This document shows positions 7,974-17,081 of a stretch of 32,959 nucleotides of DNA, in pieces; position 1 is the stretch's first letter, and the number at the start of each line of letters is the position of its first letter. The stretch is taken from positions 1 to 32,959 of the forward strand of contig NZ_JADNAT010000032.1 in assembly GCF_015550425.1 (NCBI RefSeq), read 5' to 3'. Under the pieces are notes generated by a model. It saw only the letters and a program-made list of their open reading frames with translations. It was not told where the DNA came from and did not search any database. This DNA is from Clostridium sp. 1001275B_160808_H3. Its GTDB lineage: Bacteria; Bacillota; Clostridia; Clostridiales; Clostridiaceae. Position numbers and translations under genes: made by a program.

Positions 7974-8879
7974 ATGTATAAAATATTAGTAAGTGATGGT
8001 TTGCAAGAAAATGCAATTAATAAATTATTAGAATTAGGATTTCAGGTTGTGGATGAACATTATGATAAAGAATTTTTAGGAGAGAAACTTAAAGAGTTTG
8101 ATGCTTTAGTAGTAAGATCTGCAACAAAAGTAACTAAGGATGTATTAGAACAAGCTGCAGGTGGGAAATTAAAACTTATAATAAGAGCTGGGGTTGGGAT
8201 AGATAATATAGATCTAAACACAGCTTATGAAAAGGGAATAACAGTTAAAAATACTCCAAATGCAAGTTCAGATTCAGTTGCTGAGTTAGCGTTAGCTCAC
8301 ATGTTTGCAGTAGCAAGATTTGTTGGAACTTCAAATTACACTATGAGAAATGGTGAATGGAATAAGAAGAAATATGAAGGAATTGAGCTTGGAGGAAAAA
8401 CATTAGGAATAATAGGGATGGGAAGAATAGGTAAATCACTTGCTAACAAAGCAAAAGCATTAGGAATGAATATAGTATATAATGATGTATTTGGCAAGCA
8501 AGATGATATAAATTATGAATTTCTAGAGTTAAATGACTTACTTAAAAAATCAGATTTTATTTCATTACATGTTCCTTATGATAAAGAAAATGGATCTTTA
8601 ATTAAAAAAGAAGAGTTAGATATTATGAAAGATGGAGCTTATATAATAAATTGTGCAAGAGGAAAAGTTGTAGATGAAAAAGCTCTATTAGAGGCATTAG
8701 ATAGCGGAAAAATTGCAGGAGCAGGGATAGACGTATTTGCAGTAGAACCAAATACAAATGAAGCATTAGTTAATCATCCAAGAGTTAGCTGTACTCCACA
8801 TATTGGTGCATCAACAATAGAAGCACAAGAAAGAATTGGAGAAGAGGTAGTCTCAGTTATAAGGGATTTTTTTAACTAG
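7974..8879 (+). CDS. serA: D-3-phosphoglycerate dehydrogenase, short form
   Basis: NAD-dependent 2-hydroxyacid dehydrogenase that oxidises 3-phosphoglycerate to phosphohydroxypyruvate, the first step of serine synthesis. At 301 residues it is the short form with no C-terminal ACT or ASB regulatory domain, so classical serine feedback through ACT is not expected. Visible features are the RAGVGIDNID segment (71-80), the Rossmann glycine motif GMGRIG (148-153), catalytic R229 (INCARGKV), E258 (AVEPN) and H276 (PHIGAS). A GGGGGCG site precedes the ATG. The upstream aminotransferase and downstream DUF1015 gene support the serine role over other hydroxyacid dehydrogenases. Confidence 0.92.
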   Translation: MYKILVSDGLQENAINKLLELGFQVVDEHYDKEFLGEKLKEFDALVVRSATKVTKDVLEQAAGGKLKLIIRAGVGIDNIDLNTAYEKGITVKNTPNASSDSVAELALAHMFAVARFVGTSNYTMRNGEWNKKKYEGIELGGKTLGIIGMGRIGKSLANKAKALGMNIVYNDVFGKQDDINYEFLELNDLLKKSDFISLHVPYDKENGSLIKKEELDIMKDGAYIINCARGKVVDEKALLEALDSGKIAGAGIDVFAVEPNTNEALVNHPRVSCTPHIGASTIEAQERIGEEVVSVIRDFFN

Positions 8880-8904
8880 GCTATAGAATTTAGGAGGAAT
8901 TTTA

Positions 8905-10140
8905 ATGGCAGTAATGAGGCCTTTTATGGGTATAAGACCTATAAGAGAATTAGCAGATAAAATAGCAGCACTTCCTTATGATGTAATGGATAGTGATGAA
9001 GCTAGAGAAATGGTAAAAGATAATCCATATTCATTCTTGCATGTAGATAAGGCAGAAGTTGATTTGCCAAGTGATATAGATGTATATGATGATAGGGTTT
9101 ATGAAAAAGCAAAAGAAAATTTAGATGAAATGATTGAAAAGGGATATTATATAGAAGATAAAAAGCCTAACTTTTATATTTATAGGCAAGTTATGAATGG
9201 AAGAAGTCAAGTTGGTCTTGTTGGCTGTGCTTCAATAGATGATTATACTAATAATATAATTAAGAAGCATGAGTTAACACGAGAAGATAAGGAAATAGAT
9301 AGAATTAATCATGTTTATAAATGCGAGGCACATACAGGTCCTATTTTCTTAACTTATAGAGAAAATAAAAATATTTCAAATATAATAAACGAATGGGTGA
9401 AAAAAGCACCTATTTATGATTTTAAATCAGAAGATGGAATATCACATACTGTATGGATTATAGATGATGAAAGTACAGTAAATAAAATAAGTGAATTATT
9501 TAAATCAGTAAAATACTTATATATTGCTGATGGACATCATAGATCAGCATCAGCAGTAAAAGTTGGGCATATAAAGAGGGCAGAAACAGAAAATTATACT
9601 GGAGAGGAAGAATTTAATTATTTCCTATCAATTTCCTATCCAGATAGCGAGTTAGAGGTATTGGATTATAATAGAACTGTTAAAGACTTAAATGGACTTT
9701 CAAAAGAAGAGTTTTTAAATAAGATAAGTGAAAAGTTTATAGTTACTAAAAGTAATGAACAAGTTAAACCGAAAGAAAAACATACTTTTGGAATGTATCT
9801 AGAAAAACAATGGTATTTACTTGAAGCTAGGAATGGAATATTTAATCCAAATGACCCAGTAGATCGATTAGATGTATCAATACTTCAAAATAATCTTTTA
9901 AAACCAATACTAGGAATAGATGATCCAAGGAAGTCTAAGAGAATTAAGTTTGTTGGAGGTATTAGAGGGTTAAAAGAACTTGAAAGAAGAGCTGATACAG
10001 ATATGAAAGTTAGTTTTTCTATGTATCCCACAACTACTGATGATATTATGGATATAGCAGATAGCGGAAAAATAATGCCGCCAAAATCAACATGGTTTGA
10101 GCCAAAACCTAGAAGTGGACTTTTTATTCATAAGTTCTAG
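8905..10140 (+). CDS. DUF1015 family protein with DGHHR motif
   Basis: A 411-residue cytoplasmic protein of the DUF1015 family, recognised by the N-terminal PFMGIRPIRELADKIAALPY, the KKHELTREDKEIDR segment (120-133) and the strongly conserved YIADGHHRSASAV (205-217; D209-G-H-H-R213). It lies 25 bases behind serA with a TAGGAGGA site, so it is very probably translated from the same transcript. No activity is established for the family to my knowledge. The DGHHR signature resembles the nucleotide-binding motif of ParB/Srx-fold free serine kinases (SerK), which together with the SerA and aminotransferase neighbours makes a phosphoserine/serine-related reaction a reasonable but unproved idea. Confidence 0.88.
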   Translation: MAVMRPFMGIRPIRELADKIAALPYDVMDSDEAREMVKDNPYSFLHVDKAEVDLPSDIDVYDDRVYEKAKENLDEMIEKGYYIEDKKPNFYIYRQVMNGRSQVGLVGCASIDDYTNNIIKKHELTREDKEIDRINHVYKCEAHTGPIFLTYRENKNISNIINEWVKKAPIYDFKSEDGISHTVWIIDDESTVNKISELFKSVKYLYIADGHHRSASAVKVGHIKRAETENYTGEEEFNYFLSISYPDSELEVLDYNRTVKDLNGLSKEEFLNKISEKFIVTKSNEQVKPKEKHTFGMYLEKQWYLLEARNGIFNPNDPVDRLDVSILQNNLLKPILGIDDPRKSKRIKFVGGIRGLKELERRADTDMKVSFSMYPTTTDDIMDIADSGKIMPPKSTWFEPKPRSGLFIHKF

Positions 10141-10217
10141 GAGCTACTAAAATGAAATGGTGAGAAAATAATAAAAGGTTATTGTTTTAAATTAAGAAAT
10201 TAGTTAAAGAATAAGAT

Positions 10218-10290
10218 AAAAGAGTTATTAGAATTAGATGGCATAAAGTACTAAAATAGATAATGCCTAAACTTATAACTCTTTTTTTAT
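10218..10290 (+). terminator. Terminator after the serine block
   Basis: Outer arms AAAAGAGTTAT (10218-10228) and ATAACTCTTTT (10275-10285), an inner GGCAT/ATGCC pair (10240-10244 with 10263-10267), then a T run. It is larger than usual for an intrinsic terminator. Confidence 0.78.
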
Positions 10291-10524
10291 TTATGCTGAA
10301 ATATAAAAATATAATCATATAAATCCTTTATAATCATCTGAGATTTTAAAAGTAGATTTATTTTGTGCTTTCATGGCATATAAAGTTTATGATGATTTTA
10401 GAGAAGTATGGAGTAATTAAATTTGAATATCTTTATTTTTATATGATTTATACTTAAATAAATAATTTTAAAATATATTATACTTCGCTAATAACTTCCA
10501 TAAATTTACGGGGGTGGTAGTAGG
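10291..10524. other. AT-rich intergenic stretch before rubrerythrin
   Basis: No open frame with a ribosome binding site. A GGGGGTGG run at about 10510-10517 resembles a binding site, but the nearest downstream start is not placed for it. Nothing else recognisable. Confidence 0.4.
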
Positions 10525-10552
10525 TTGTTTATATAATGTATAACTATATAAA
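10525..10552 (+). promoter_or_regulatory. Rubrerythrin promoter with 7-1-7 palindrome (PerR-box-like)
   Basis: TTGTTT (10525-10530) and TATAAA (10547-10552) with a 16-bp spacer. Between and overlapping them lies TTATATAATGTATAA (10529-10543), a 7-1-7 inverted repeat with one mismatched pair. It matches 10 of 14 defined positions of the PerR consensus TTATAATNATTATAA. PerR control of rubrerythrin-type genes is known in clostridia; the call here is inference. Confidence 0.45.
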
Positions 10553-10658
10553 GTAATACATTAAATATTATCTAGAGAGAATTCTATAAATAATGAATTA
10601 TTATTCTCATATTTGGAATAATAATAATGTTATTTAGTTGAAGGGATGTGTTTAAATT

Positions 10659-11213
10659 ATGTCAGTAAAAAATGCAATGACAGTAGATTTTTTAAGTTCA
10701 GCATATGGTGGAGAAAGTATGGCTCATATGCGTTATACTATTTGGGGGGATTCAGCTGAGAAGGATGGTTATCCAAATATAGCAAGACTTTTTAGAGGAA
10801 TTGCCTATGCAGAATGGTGCCATGCTAAGAATCATTTTAATGTATTAAATGAACAAGTTGGAGATAAAACAGTTGCTGCTGGAGCTGTATTTGGCCATAC
10901 AAATATAGTTGAAAACCTACAAGGTGCAATCGATGGTGAATTACATGAAATAGATCAAATGTATCCTGTTTATTTAGAAACAGCAAAGTTTCAAAATGAA
11001 ACTGATGCTCAAAGATCTTTTCATTATGCTTTAGAAGCAGAAAAAATCCACGCGAAGATGTTTAAAGATGCTCAAGATATGGCTAAGCAACAAAAAGATA
11101 TAAGCGATGAAACTATCTATGTATGTCCGGTTTGTGGATTCACTGAAATTGGAGATAATGTAGAAAACTGCCCAGTTTGTGGTGCAAAAAAAGATATATT
11201 CAAATCTTTCTAA
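10659..11213 (+). CDS. rbr: Rubrerythrin
   Basis: Cytoplasmic non-haem iron peroxidase that reduces hydrogen peroxide in anaerobes, fed by electrons from NADH via rubredoxin-type partners. The 184-residue protein has an N-terminal ferritin-like di-iron domain with E19, E52 and H55 (YAEWCHAKNHF), E94/E97 and the C-terminal half ligand set around ALEAEKIHAKM (124-134), then a C-terminal rubredoxin-like iron site C156/C159 and C171/C174 (two CPVCG knuckles). This is the classical domain order, not the reverse rubrerythrin. The site AAGGGATG precedes ATG 10659. A hemerythrin-like gene follows, and a PerR-like palindrome lies in the promoter. Confidence 0.95.
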   Translation: MSVKNAMTVDFLSSAYGGESMAHMRYTIWGDSAEKDGYPNIARLFRGIAYAEWCHAKNHFNVLNEQVGDKTVAAGAVFGHTNIVENLQGAIDGELHEIDQMYPVYLETAKFQNETDAQRSFHYALEAEKIHAKMFKDAQDMAKQQKDISDETIYVCPVCGFTEIGDNVENCPVCGAKKDIFKSF

Positions 11214-11249
11214 TATAAAAATTATTTTAAATAAATATATAGTAAATAG

Positions 11250-11283
11250 AAACATATGCATCTTATTTGTATATGTTTTTATT
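11250..11283 (+). terminator. Terminator after rubrerythrin
   Basis: Arms AAACATAT (11250-11257) and ATATGTTT (11271-11278) followed by TTATTTAT. Confidence 0.6.
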
Positions 11284-11462
11284 TATATATCTATTTATAT
11301 ATGGATGGGTTATAAAAGACTTATTCTATTATCAATTTTTTATTATTAGGTTGTTTTTCATAATAAGTAAAATTGTGACTCTAATCACATAAAATACAAT
11401 GAAATTGATTTATAATTTAGCTAAGTTAAAAATATATGAAATTAAAGATAGGAGTTACGTAT

Positions 11463-11882
11463 ATGAATATAGATAATCTAGAAAGACAACATTTAGAGAT
11501 AAATAAATTATTTAAAAAAATTAATAGTACTTTGAATTTAAGAAATATTGAAGATAGTTTAGATGAATTAGTTTGGGATATAAATACACTTGCTGGAAAA
11601 CTAAATATTCATATGAAAACAGAGGACAAGTTTTTATATCCAGAATTAATCAACAGTAATGATAGTAATTTAAGAAATATATCTAAGGAATATAGTGATG
11701 AAATGGGAAATATTCATGTAATATTTACGGAGTTCAAAAATCAATTTAATACTAAAAATAAGATATTAAATGATAAAGATAAGTTTTTAATAGAAAGTAA
11801 AAAGGTATTAAGACTATTAGAAAATAGAATAGATAAAGAAGATAAGAACTTATATCCAAAGCTTAAGAATTTAAAAAAATAA
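11463..11882 (+). CDS. Hemerythrin-like (HHE domain) protein
   Basis: A 139-residue four-helix-bundle protein of the hemerythrin HHE cation-binding family. Candidate di-iron ligands are H10 (ERQH), H50 and E54 (NIHMKTEDKFLYP), H85 (GNIHVIF) and the acidic D124/E126 of the last helix (RIDKEDKNLYP), where many bacterial members have Glu. Such proteins bind or sense oxygen, nitric oxide or iron. The start at 11463 follows TAGGAG; the longer frame from 11436 adds nine residues without a better site. It has its own upstream region after the rubrerythrin terminator. The role as an oxygen/NO-responsive partner of rubrerythrin is inferred from adjacency. Confidence 0.85.
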   Translation: MNIDNLERQHLEINKLFKKINSTLNLRNIEDSLDELVWDINTLAGKLNIHMKTEDKFLYPELINSNDSNLRNISKEYSDEMGNIHVIFTEFKNQFNTKNKILNDKDKFLIESKKVLRLLENRIDKEDKNLYPKLKNLKK

Positions 11883-11983
11883 GGACTTGAATACTATGGG
11901 TTTATTATGTAATCTTATATATATGCAAATAATTACATTTTAATAAATAAGATTTAAAGAAAATATAGTATAAGGAGCATATT

Positions 11984-12490
11984 ATGACAGATTCATTAAT
12001 TAATTGGTTTACTAACACATTAAGTTTTATGCCGAAGGAAGCTGTAGCATTTATAATATCAATGGTACCAATTTTGGAGTTAAGAGGTGGTTTAGTTGCA
12101 GCTTCATTATTAGGGATAGGAGTATTTAAGGCTATAGTTTTATGTGTTATAGGAAATGTAGTTCCTATACCATTTATTCTATTCTTCATTACACCAGTAT
12201 TTAATTGGATGAAAAAGACTAAGTTATTTAGACCTTTAGTTGAAAAATTAGAAGAAAAATCAATGTCGAAAAGCGATCAGATTCAAAAGTATGAATTTTG
12301 GGGGCTTGCATTATTTGTAGGAATACCTCTACCAGGAACTGGTGCGTGGACGGGCGCACTAATAGCAGCATTATTAGGAATTGATATTAAAAAAGCATCT
12401 CTATCAATTTTTATAGGAATAATGATAGCAACAATAATAATGACTTTTATATCCTATGGAATTCCATTTGCTATTAGAGCAATGGCTTAA
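11984..12490 (+). CDS. Small multidrug export family membrane protein (COG2426 / Sm_multidrug_ex)
   Basis: A 168-residue integral membrane protein with hydrophobic segments at about 18-36, 38-62, 104-128 and 136-162. The paired motifs ELRGG (about 33) and PLPGTGAWTGA (about 115-125) are diagnostic of the Sm_multidrug_ex family, which is distantly related to DedA/VTT membrane proteins. The family name comes from annotation history, and transport of drugs is not well shown. The start has AAGGAGC upstream. It is monocistronic as read, with a good terminator after it. Confidence 0.82.
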   Translation: MTDSLINWFTNTLSFMPKEAVAFIISMVPILELRGGLVAASLLGIGVFKAIVLCVIGNVVPIPFILFFITPVFNWMKKTKLFRPLVEKLEEKSMSKSDQIQKYEFWGLALFVGIPLPGTGAWTGALIAALLGIDIKKASLSIFIGIMIATIIMTFISYGIPFAIRAMA

Positions 12491-12524
12491 ACATAATGAA
12501 TAAATAATTATAATCACAAATAAG

Positions 12525-12569
12525 ATATTAACTTACATAACATAAATATAGTAAGTTAATATTTTTTTT
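12525..12569 (+). terminator. Intrinsic terminator after the Sm_multidrug_ex gene
   Basis: Perfect 12-bp arms ATATTAACTTAC (12525-12536) and GTAAGTTAATAT (12551-12562) then a run of seven or more T. Confidence 0.88.
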
Positions 12570-12668
12570 ATGGCATTAAGATTTGTTTTAATATAAAAAT
12601 CATAAAATATATTAAAATTTACTAGATGAGTTAAAAATAAAAAAATATATAAAATATAGTAATAATAG

Positions 12669-12677
12669 TGATATAAT
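12669..12677 (+). promoter_or_regulatory. Extended -10 promoter of the envelope-polymer cassette
   Basis: TGATATAAT (TG-N-TATAAT extended -10) 37 bases before the first gene. The -35 position is A-rich and unlike consensus, as is common for extended -10 promoters. Confidence 0.5.
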
Positions 12678-12714
12678 ATAATAAATGTAATTTATTGGTG
12701 GGGGGGACAAATCG

Positions 12715-14238
12715 ATGAAAATACAAAAAAGTATTCAAAATAAGTATACAAAATATATATTAGGTATATTTGCTATCTTATCAATTGGAATAATATCTTA
12801 TATACTATTCAAATATCCTCAGATGGGAGTAGCAGATCAAGGAGATTTTGATAGAGTTATGAGTTCTTCAGGATTATCACTTCTAGATTCGGATAAAGGA
12901 AATCCTGATTTTAAAAGATTCTATCAGTATATAGTTACTGATTATAAGATAAATATAAATGCCAATACCATATTAGTGGGGATAGTTAGTTCTAGTTTGG
13001 GGTATCTAATTATTTTTATAAATTTTATTTGTAAGATAGTAGGACAAGGAGTTTTTAGAACTCAGTATCTTGCAATTGCATATGCAATAATTTATATATC
13101 CTCAATAGCACTTATATTAAAGAATTTTAATATAAAAAGTAACTTTAAGTTGAGTATTATGGCTTTATTAAGTGCTTTTGTCTTCATGGATGGAAATTAT
13201 ATAGTTTGGTTTAATAGTTTATATGGGGAGCCAATGATGCTAAGTACATTATTGTTATTTTTAGCAGCATTTTTATACTATATTAGATGTAAGTATAGTG
13301 AAAAGGATGATAAAAAAATAGGATTTAAAATCTTTCTTTTATATATTTCAGCATTTATGTTCTTAGGATCTAAGATGCAAGTATTAACTACATTACCATT
13401 TATAATAATTCTTTTAGCTAAAGTACTTTGGGATAATAGAAAAGTTTTAGAACCTAAAAAATTAAAATGGTTAATGGTGTTTTTAATTATAATAATAATC
13501 TATCCAATTCAAATAAATATTGTAAATAAAAATATTAGTAAGGATACTCAGTATAATTCTGTTTTTTATGGAGTTCTTAATGGATCAAAAACTCCACAGC
13601 AAGATTTAATTGATTTAGGACTTAATCCAGATATGGCTTGTGAGGCAGGAAAACATGCTTATTTAGATGCTAGTGAATATGTAAAATATGTTCCTAGAAC
13701 TCCAATTACTGAAGAAGAGTTTTATAGTAAGATAAGTAACGGGAAACTAGCCAAATTCTATTTAACTCACCCAAAAAGATTGATAGAAGGAATGGAGTAT
13801 ACTGCTGGGAAGGCCTTTTTTACAAGTACATCTTTAGGAAAAGGATATAGATATGACAGCGAAGAACCAATTGTAAAACTTAATAGATTTACAACTTGGT
13901 CTGATTTTAGAGAAGATAAGTTACCAAAAAAATTATGGTTTATAATAAGTGTTTTTATAGCTATATTTATAGTGTCAATAATTAATTTCTTAAGAAATAA
14001 GTCTAATGAAGAGATAAAAAATAAGATAGTACTATTATGGGGATTAATGTTAATAGGAGCAATACAATTTCCTATGCCCTATGTAGGTAATGGGCAGGCA
14101 GATACTGCAAAACAATTGTATTTGTTTAACTTTGTATTTGATGTTCTATTGTTTATATGCCTAGTTTATATTTTATTTAAGCTCATGGATTTTATTAAGA
14201 AGAAAGTATTTTTAAACAATAGGATTGGAGCAAATTAA
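12715..14238 (+). CDS. Multi-pass membrane glycosyltransferase-like protein (GT-C fold, WsfD-like)
   Basis: A 507-residue protein with about nine to eleven membrane segments, starting at residues 15-32. The first extracytoplasmic loop carries ADQGDFDR (about 39-46), an acidic pattern typical of GT-C enzymes that use polyprenyl-phosphate sugars. A large soluble part (about 265-400) precedes the final segments. It resembles the WsfD-type glycan hexose transferases; the identity is from overall pattern and context. It starts behind a long G run (GGTGGGGGGG) and is separated from the LtaS-like gene by only two bases. Predicted role: transfer of a hexose from a lipid carrier, flipped by GtrA, onto the polymer made by the neighbour. 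Confidence 0.72.
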   Translation: MKIQKSIQNKYTKYILGIFAILSIGIISYILFKYPQMGVADQGDFDRVMSSSGLSLLDSDKGNPDFKRFYQYIVTDYKININANTILVGIVSSSLGYLIIFINFICKIVGQGVFRTQYLAIAYAIIYISSIALILKNFNIKSNFKLSIMALLSAFVFMDGNYIVWFNSLYGEPMMLSTLLLFLAAFLYYIRCKYSEKDDKKIGFKIFLLYISAFMFLGSKMQVLTTLPFIIILLAKVLWDNRKVLEPKKLKWLMVFLIIIIIYPIQINIVNKNISKDTQYNSVFYGVLNGSKTPQQDLIDLGLNPDMACEAGKHAYLDASEYVKYVPRTPITEEEFYSKISNGKLAKFYLTHPKRLIEGMEYTAGKAFFTSTSLGKGYRYDSEEPIVKLNRFTTWSDFREDKLPKKLWFIISVFIAIFIVSIINFLRNKSNEEIKNKIVLLWGLMLIGAIQFPMPYVGNGQADTAKQLYLFNFVFDVLLFICLVYILFKLMDFIKKKVFLNNRIGAN

Positions 14239-14240
14239 AT

Positions 14241-16088
14241 ATGGATATAAGCAAAATAAAGAATAGAATCTTTGAATACATTCGTGGGCATAATATAAAA
14301 TTATCATTTTCTAAGATAAGTAAGTTTAGATTTGCAACAATTATAGATATGCTAATTAAGTCACTTTTGTTTATGGCTTTAATAGAAGTAAGTTCTGCAG
14401 ATGTAATTAAAATCAATAATATAAGTTTTAAATTCATTTTTGTCTATTTAGCTTTTATCTTATTGTTTTATTCATGTGGATATTTATTTAAAGGGAATAA
14501 ACAACTCATTTATTATATTTTCATTAATATATCATATAGCTTCTTATTAATTATGGACTTATGGTACTTTAGAGTAAATAGAGACTTTCTAGGATTAAAA
14601 AATATGTTTTATATAGGTACATTTAATCCTGTAGGAGAATCTCTATATCAATTTAGAGCTATAGATTTATTATTTATAGTAGATATTGTTTTTATAATTA
14701 TTTATGCAATCATTAAAAAAACAATAGGTAATGATAGTAGAAGAGTAAGAAAATTTTTATTAACCAATAGTTATGCAATTATTACATTAGTAATATCATT
14801 TTTCTTAATAGATATTTTAAGCCTTGGAGGATGGGAAAATAGAATCCTTACAAAGAGATGGAGTACATTAATGTCTTCAAGAGCATCAGGTCCTATAGGA
14901 TACCATCTTATAGAATCTTATAGAACTCTATCTAAAGTATTGAATCCATTATCAATAGACGAGAAGACAGAGATAGAAAATTGGATATCAGATAATAAGG
15001 AGGAGTTACAGCCAAATGAATATAAGGGAAGTGAAAAAGGAAAGAATGTAATTTTTATTCAAGTTGAGTCCTTAGAAAATTTTGTGATAAATAAGAGTGT
15101 AAATGGAAAAGAAATATCACCTTTTTTAAATAAGCTTTCAAGAGAAGGATTATATTTTTCTAATATATATGAACAAAATAATGCTGGAAACAGCATTGAT
15201 TGTGACTTTATGGTTAATACATCAATTTATCCATTGGGAGACAAGATAACAGCATTAAATTATGGTGAAGATACATATAGTAATTCATTGCCTAGAATAT
15301 TAGAAGGAGAAGGATATAATACAATATCATCTCATGCCGAGGAAATAGGAGAATTTAATTGGACTGAAATTCATAAGAATAGCTTTGGAGTTAAAAACCT
15401 ATGGGATATCGGTGATTACATATATGAAGAAACTGTAGGATATGGATTATCTGATAGAAGTTTTTTAACTCAAGTATCAAATAAGTTGGAGAATGTAGAT
15501 AGACCGTTTTTCTTCCAATCGCCAACCTTATCTAATCATGGACCGTTTAATATTGATAAAAAGTATAGACAGTTAGATTTACCTAAAGAGATAGATGAGA
15601 GTTACCTTGGGGGTTATTTTGAAAGTGTACTTTACACGGATAAACAAATAGAGAACTTCTTTAATGAATTAGATAAAAAGGGAATTTTAGATAATACGAT
15701 GGTTGTAATATATGGGGATCATGCTGGTGTCCATAAATATTATAACGATGATATAAAAGATTTAGATTATGATGGAAATTGGTGGAAGGAGTATGATAAT
15801 AGAATACCACTAATTATGTATTCAAAGGACATGAAGCCTAATGTTATAAAGGTAAGTGGTGGACAAGTCGATATTCCAACAACCGTTTTATATTTACTTG
15901 GAGTGGATGATAGTAAGTACATAAATTATTCTATGGGAAGAATTTTATTAAATACTAATAGAGATGCAACAATTATAAAGGGTAATGAGATTAAGGGTAA
16001 TGTGAAAAGTAACGAAGAGAAGGAACACTTATTAAAATCTTATGAAATAGGGGAAAAAATTATCAAGAATAATTACTTTGGGAGATAG
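14241..16088 (+). CDS. LtaS-like polyglycerol-phosphate / phosphoglycol transferase
   Basis: A 615-residue alkaline-phosphatase-superfamily (sulfatase) enzyme with five N-terminal membrane segments (about 33-52, 62-80, 88-108, 138-160 and 172-192) and an extracellular catalytic domain from about 265. Predicted metal and active residues are E276 (IQVESLEN), S318 in GNSIDCDFM, D493 and H494 (YGDHAG) and H433 (SNHGPF). In Staphylococcus aureus LtaS the nucleophile is Thr300 in GKTSDAEF; here the aligned residue appears to be Ser. It likely builds lipoteichoic acid or a related phosphopolymer from phosphatidylglycerol. It lies in a tight operon with glycosylation genes. Whether it is the main LtaS or a special paralogue is unknown. 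Confidence 0.88.
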   Translation: MDISKIKNRIFEYIRGHNIKLSFSKISKFRFATIIDMLIKSLLFMALIEVSSADVIKINNISFKFIFVYLAFILLFYSCGYLFKGNKQLIYYIFINISYSFLLIMDLWYFRVNRDFLGLKNMFYIGTFNPVGESLYQFRAIDLLFIVDIVFIIIYAIIKKTIGNDSRRVRKFLLTNSYAIITLVISFFLIDILSLGGWENRILTKRWSTLMSSRASGPIGYHLIESYRTLSKVLNPLSIDEKTEIENWISDNKEELQPNEYKGSEKGKNVIFIQVESLENFVINKSVNGKEISPFLNKLSREGLYFSNIYEQNNAGNSIDCDFMVNTSIYPLGDKITALNYGEDTYSNSLPRILEGEGYNTISSHAEEIGEFNWTEIHKNSFGVKNLWDIGDYIYEETVGYGLSDRSFLTQVSNKLENVDRPFFFQSPTLSNHGPFNIDKKYRQLDLPKEIDESYLGGYFESVLYTDKQIENFFNELDKKGILDNTMVVIYGDHAGVHKYYNDDIKDLDYDGNWWKEYDNRIPLIMYSKDMKPNVIKVSGGQVDIPTTVLYLLGVDDSKYINYSMGRILLNTNRDATIIKGNEIKGNVKSNEEKEHLLKSYEIGEKIIKNNYFGR

Positions 16089-16112
16089 TAAGAACTTTAT
16101 GGAGGGTTAGTA

Positions 16113-17078
16113 ATGAATGAAATTTTATTTTTAGTAGTTCCTTGTTACAATGAAGAGGCTGTTTTACAGGAAACTGCAAAAAGGTTATCAGATAAGCTTA
16201 AGAGTATGATTAATAGTAATTTAGTATCTGGAGATAGTAAAATATTATTTGTAAATGATGGTTCAAAGGATAAAACATGGACTATAATTAATGATCTTTA
16301 TAGGGAAGATACCATATTCAGTGGAGTAAATTTATCAAGAAATAAGGGGCATCAAAATGCCTTATTAGCTGGACTTATGACAGCTAAAGAATATGCAGAT
16401 ATAGTAATATCGTTAGATGCAGATTTACAAGATGATATAGAAGTAATAGATAAATTTGTAGAGGAATATTATAAGGGGAATGACGTAGTATATGGTGTAA
16501 GGTCTTCTAGAAATACAGATACTTTTTTCAAAAGAACAACAGCTCTTGGGTTTTATAAATTTATGAGTGGTCTTGGAGTTGAAGTAATTTATAATCATGC
16601 TGATTATAGATTAATGAGTAGGGTTGCTTTAGAGGTGTTAAGTGAATTTAAGGAAGTAAACTTATTTTTAAGGGGAATAGTTCCTTTAATAGGATATAAG
16701 TATGCGGTAGTAGAATATGAAAGACATGAAAGATTTGCAGGAGAATCAAAATATCCTTTTAAAAAGATGCTTGCATTTGCTTGGGATGGAATAACTTCAT
16801 TTAGTATTAAACCAATAAGAATAATTACAGGCTTAGGATTTTCAATATCTGCACTAAGCTTTATAGCTTTAATATACTCTTTAATAGTTAAATTTTTCGG
16901 AAATACCCAAGATGGATGGACATCATTAACGATTTCAATTTGGATGATTGGTGGAATACAATTACTATCACTTGGCGTAATTGGCGAATATATAGGTAAA
17001 ATATACAATGAAACTAAGCAAAGACCAAGATTTATTATAGCAAATAAGATTATAAATACTGAAGAAAGAGTTAGATAG
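16113..17078 (+). CDS. GT2 polyprenyl-phosphate glycosyltransferase (GtrB/CsbB-like)
   Basis: A 321-residue membrane-attached glycosyltransferase that moves a sugar from a nucleotide donor to undecaprenyl phosphate on the cytoplasmic side. GT-A features are VVPCYNEE (8-15), FVNDGSKDKTW (46-56), SRNKGHQNALLAG (75-87), D102-A-D104 (LDADLQDD) and the ADYRLM motif, followed by two C-terminal membrane helices (about 232-252 and 266-290). This is the DPM1/GtrB/CsbB layout. GGAGGG precedes the ATG. It is followed three bases after its stop by the GtrA gene, its usual partner. The donor sugar cannot be read from sequence. Confidence 0.92.
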   Translation: MNEILFLVVPCYNEEAVLQETAKRLSDKLKSMINSNLVSGDSKILFVNDGSKDKTWTIINDLYREDTIFSGVNLSRNKGHQNALLAGLMTAKEYADIVISLDADLQDDIEVIDKFVEEYYKGNDVVYGVRSSRNTDTFFKRTTALGFYKFMSGLGVEVIYNHADYRLMSRVALEVLSEFKEVNLFLRGIVPLIGYKYAVVEYERHERFAGESKYPFKKMLAFAWDGITSFSIKPIRIITGLGFSISALSFIALIYSLIVKFFGNTQDGWTSLTISIWMIGGIQLLSLGVIGEYIGKIYNETKQRPRFIIANKIINTEERVR

Positions 17079-17081
17079 TTT

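Noticed and set aside
11905..12189. Minus-strand open frame opposite the Sm_multidrug_ex gene.
   Set aside because: Antisense shadow of a confident membrane-protein gene, with no binding site or family pattern.
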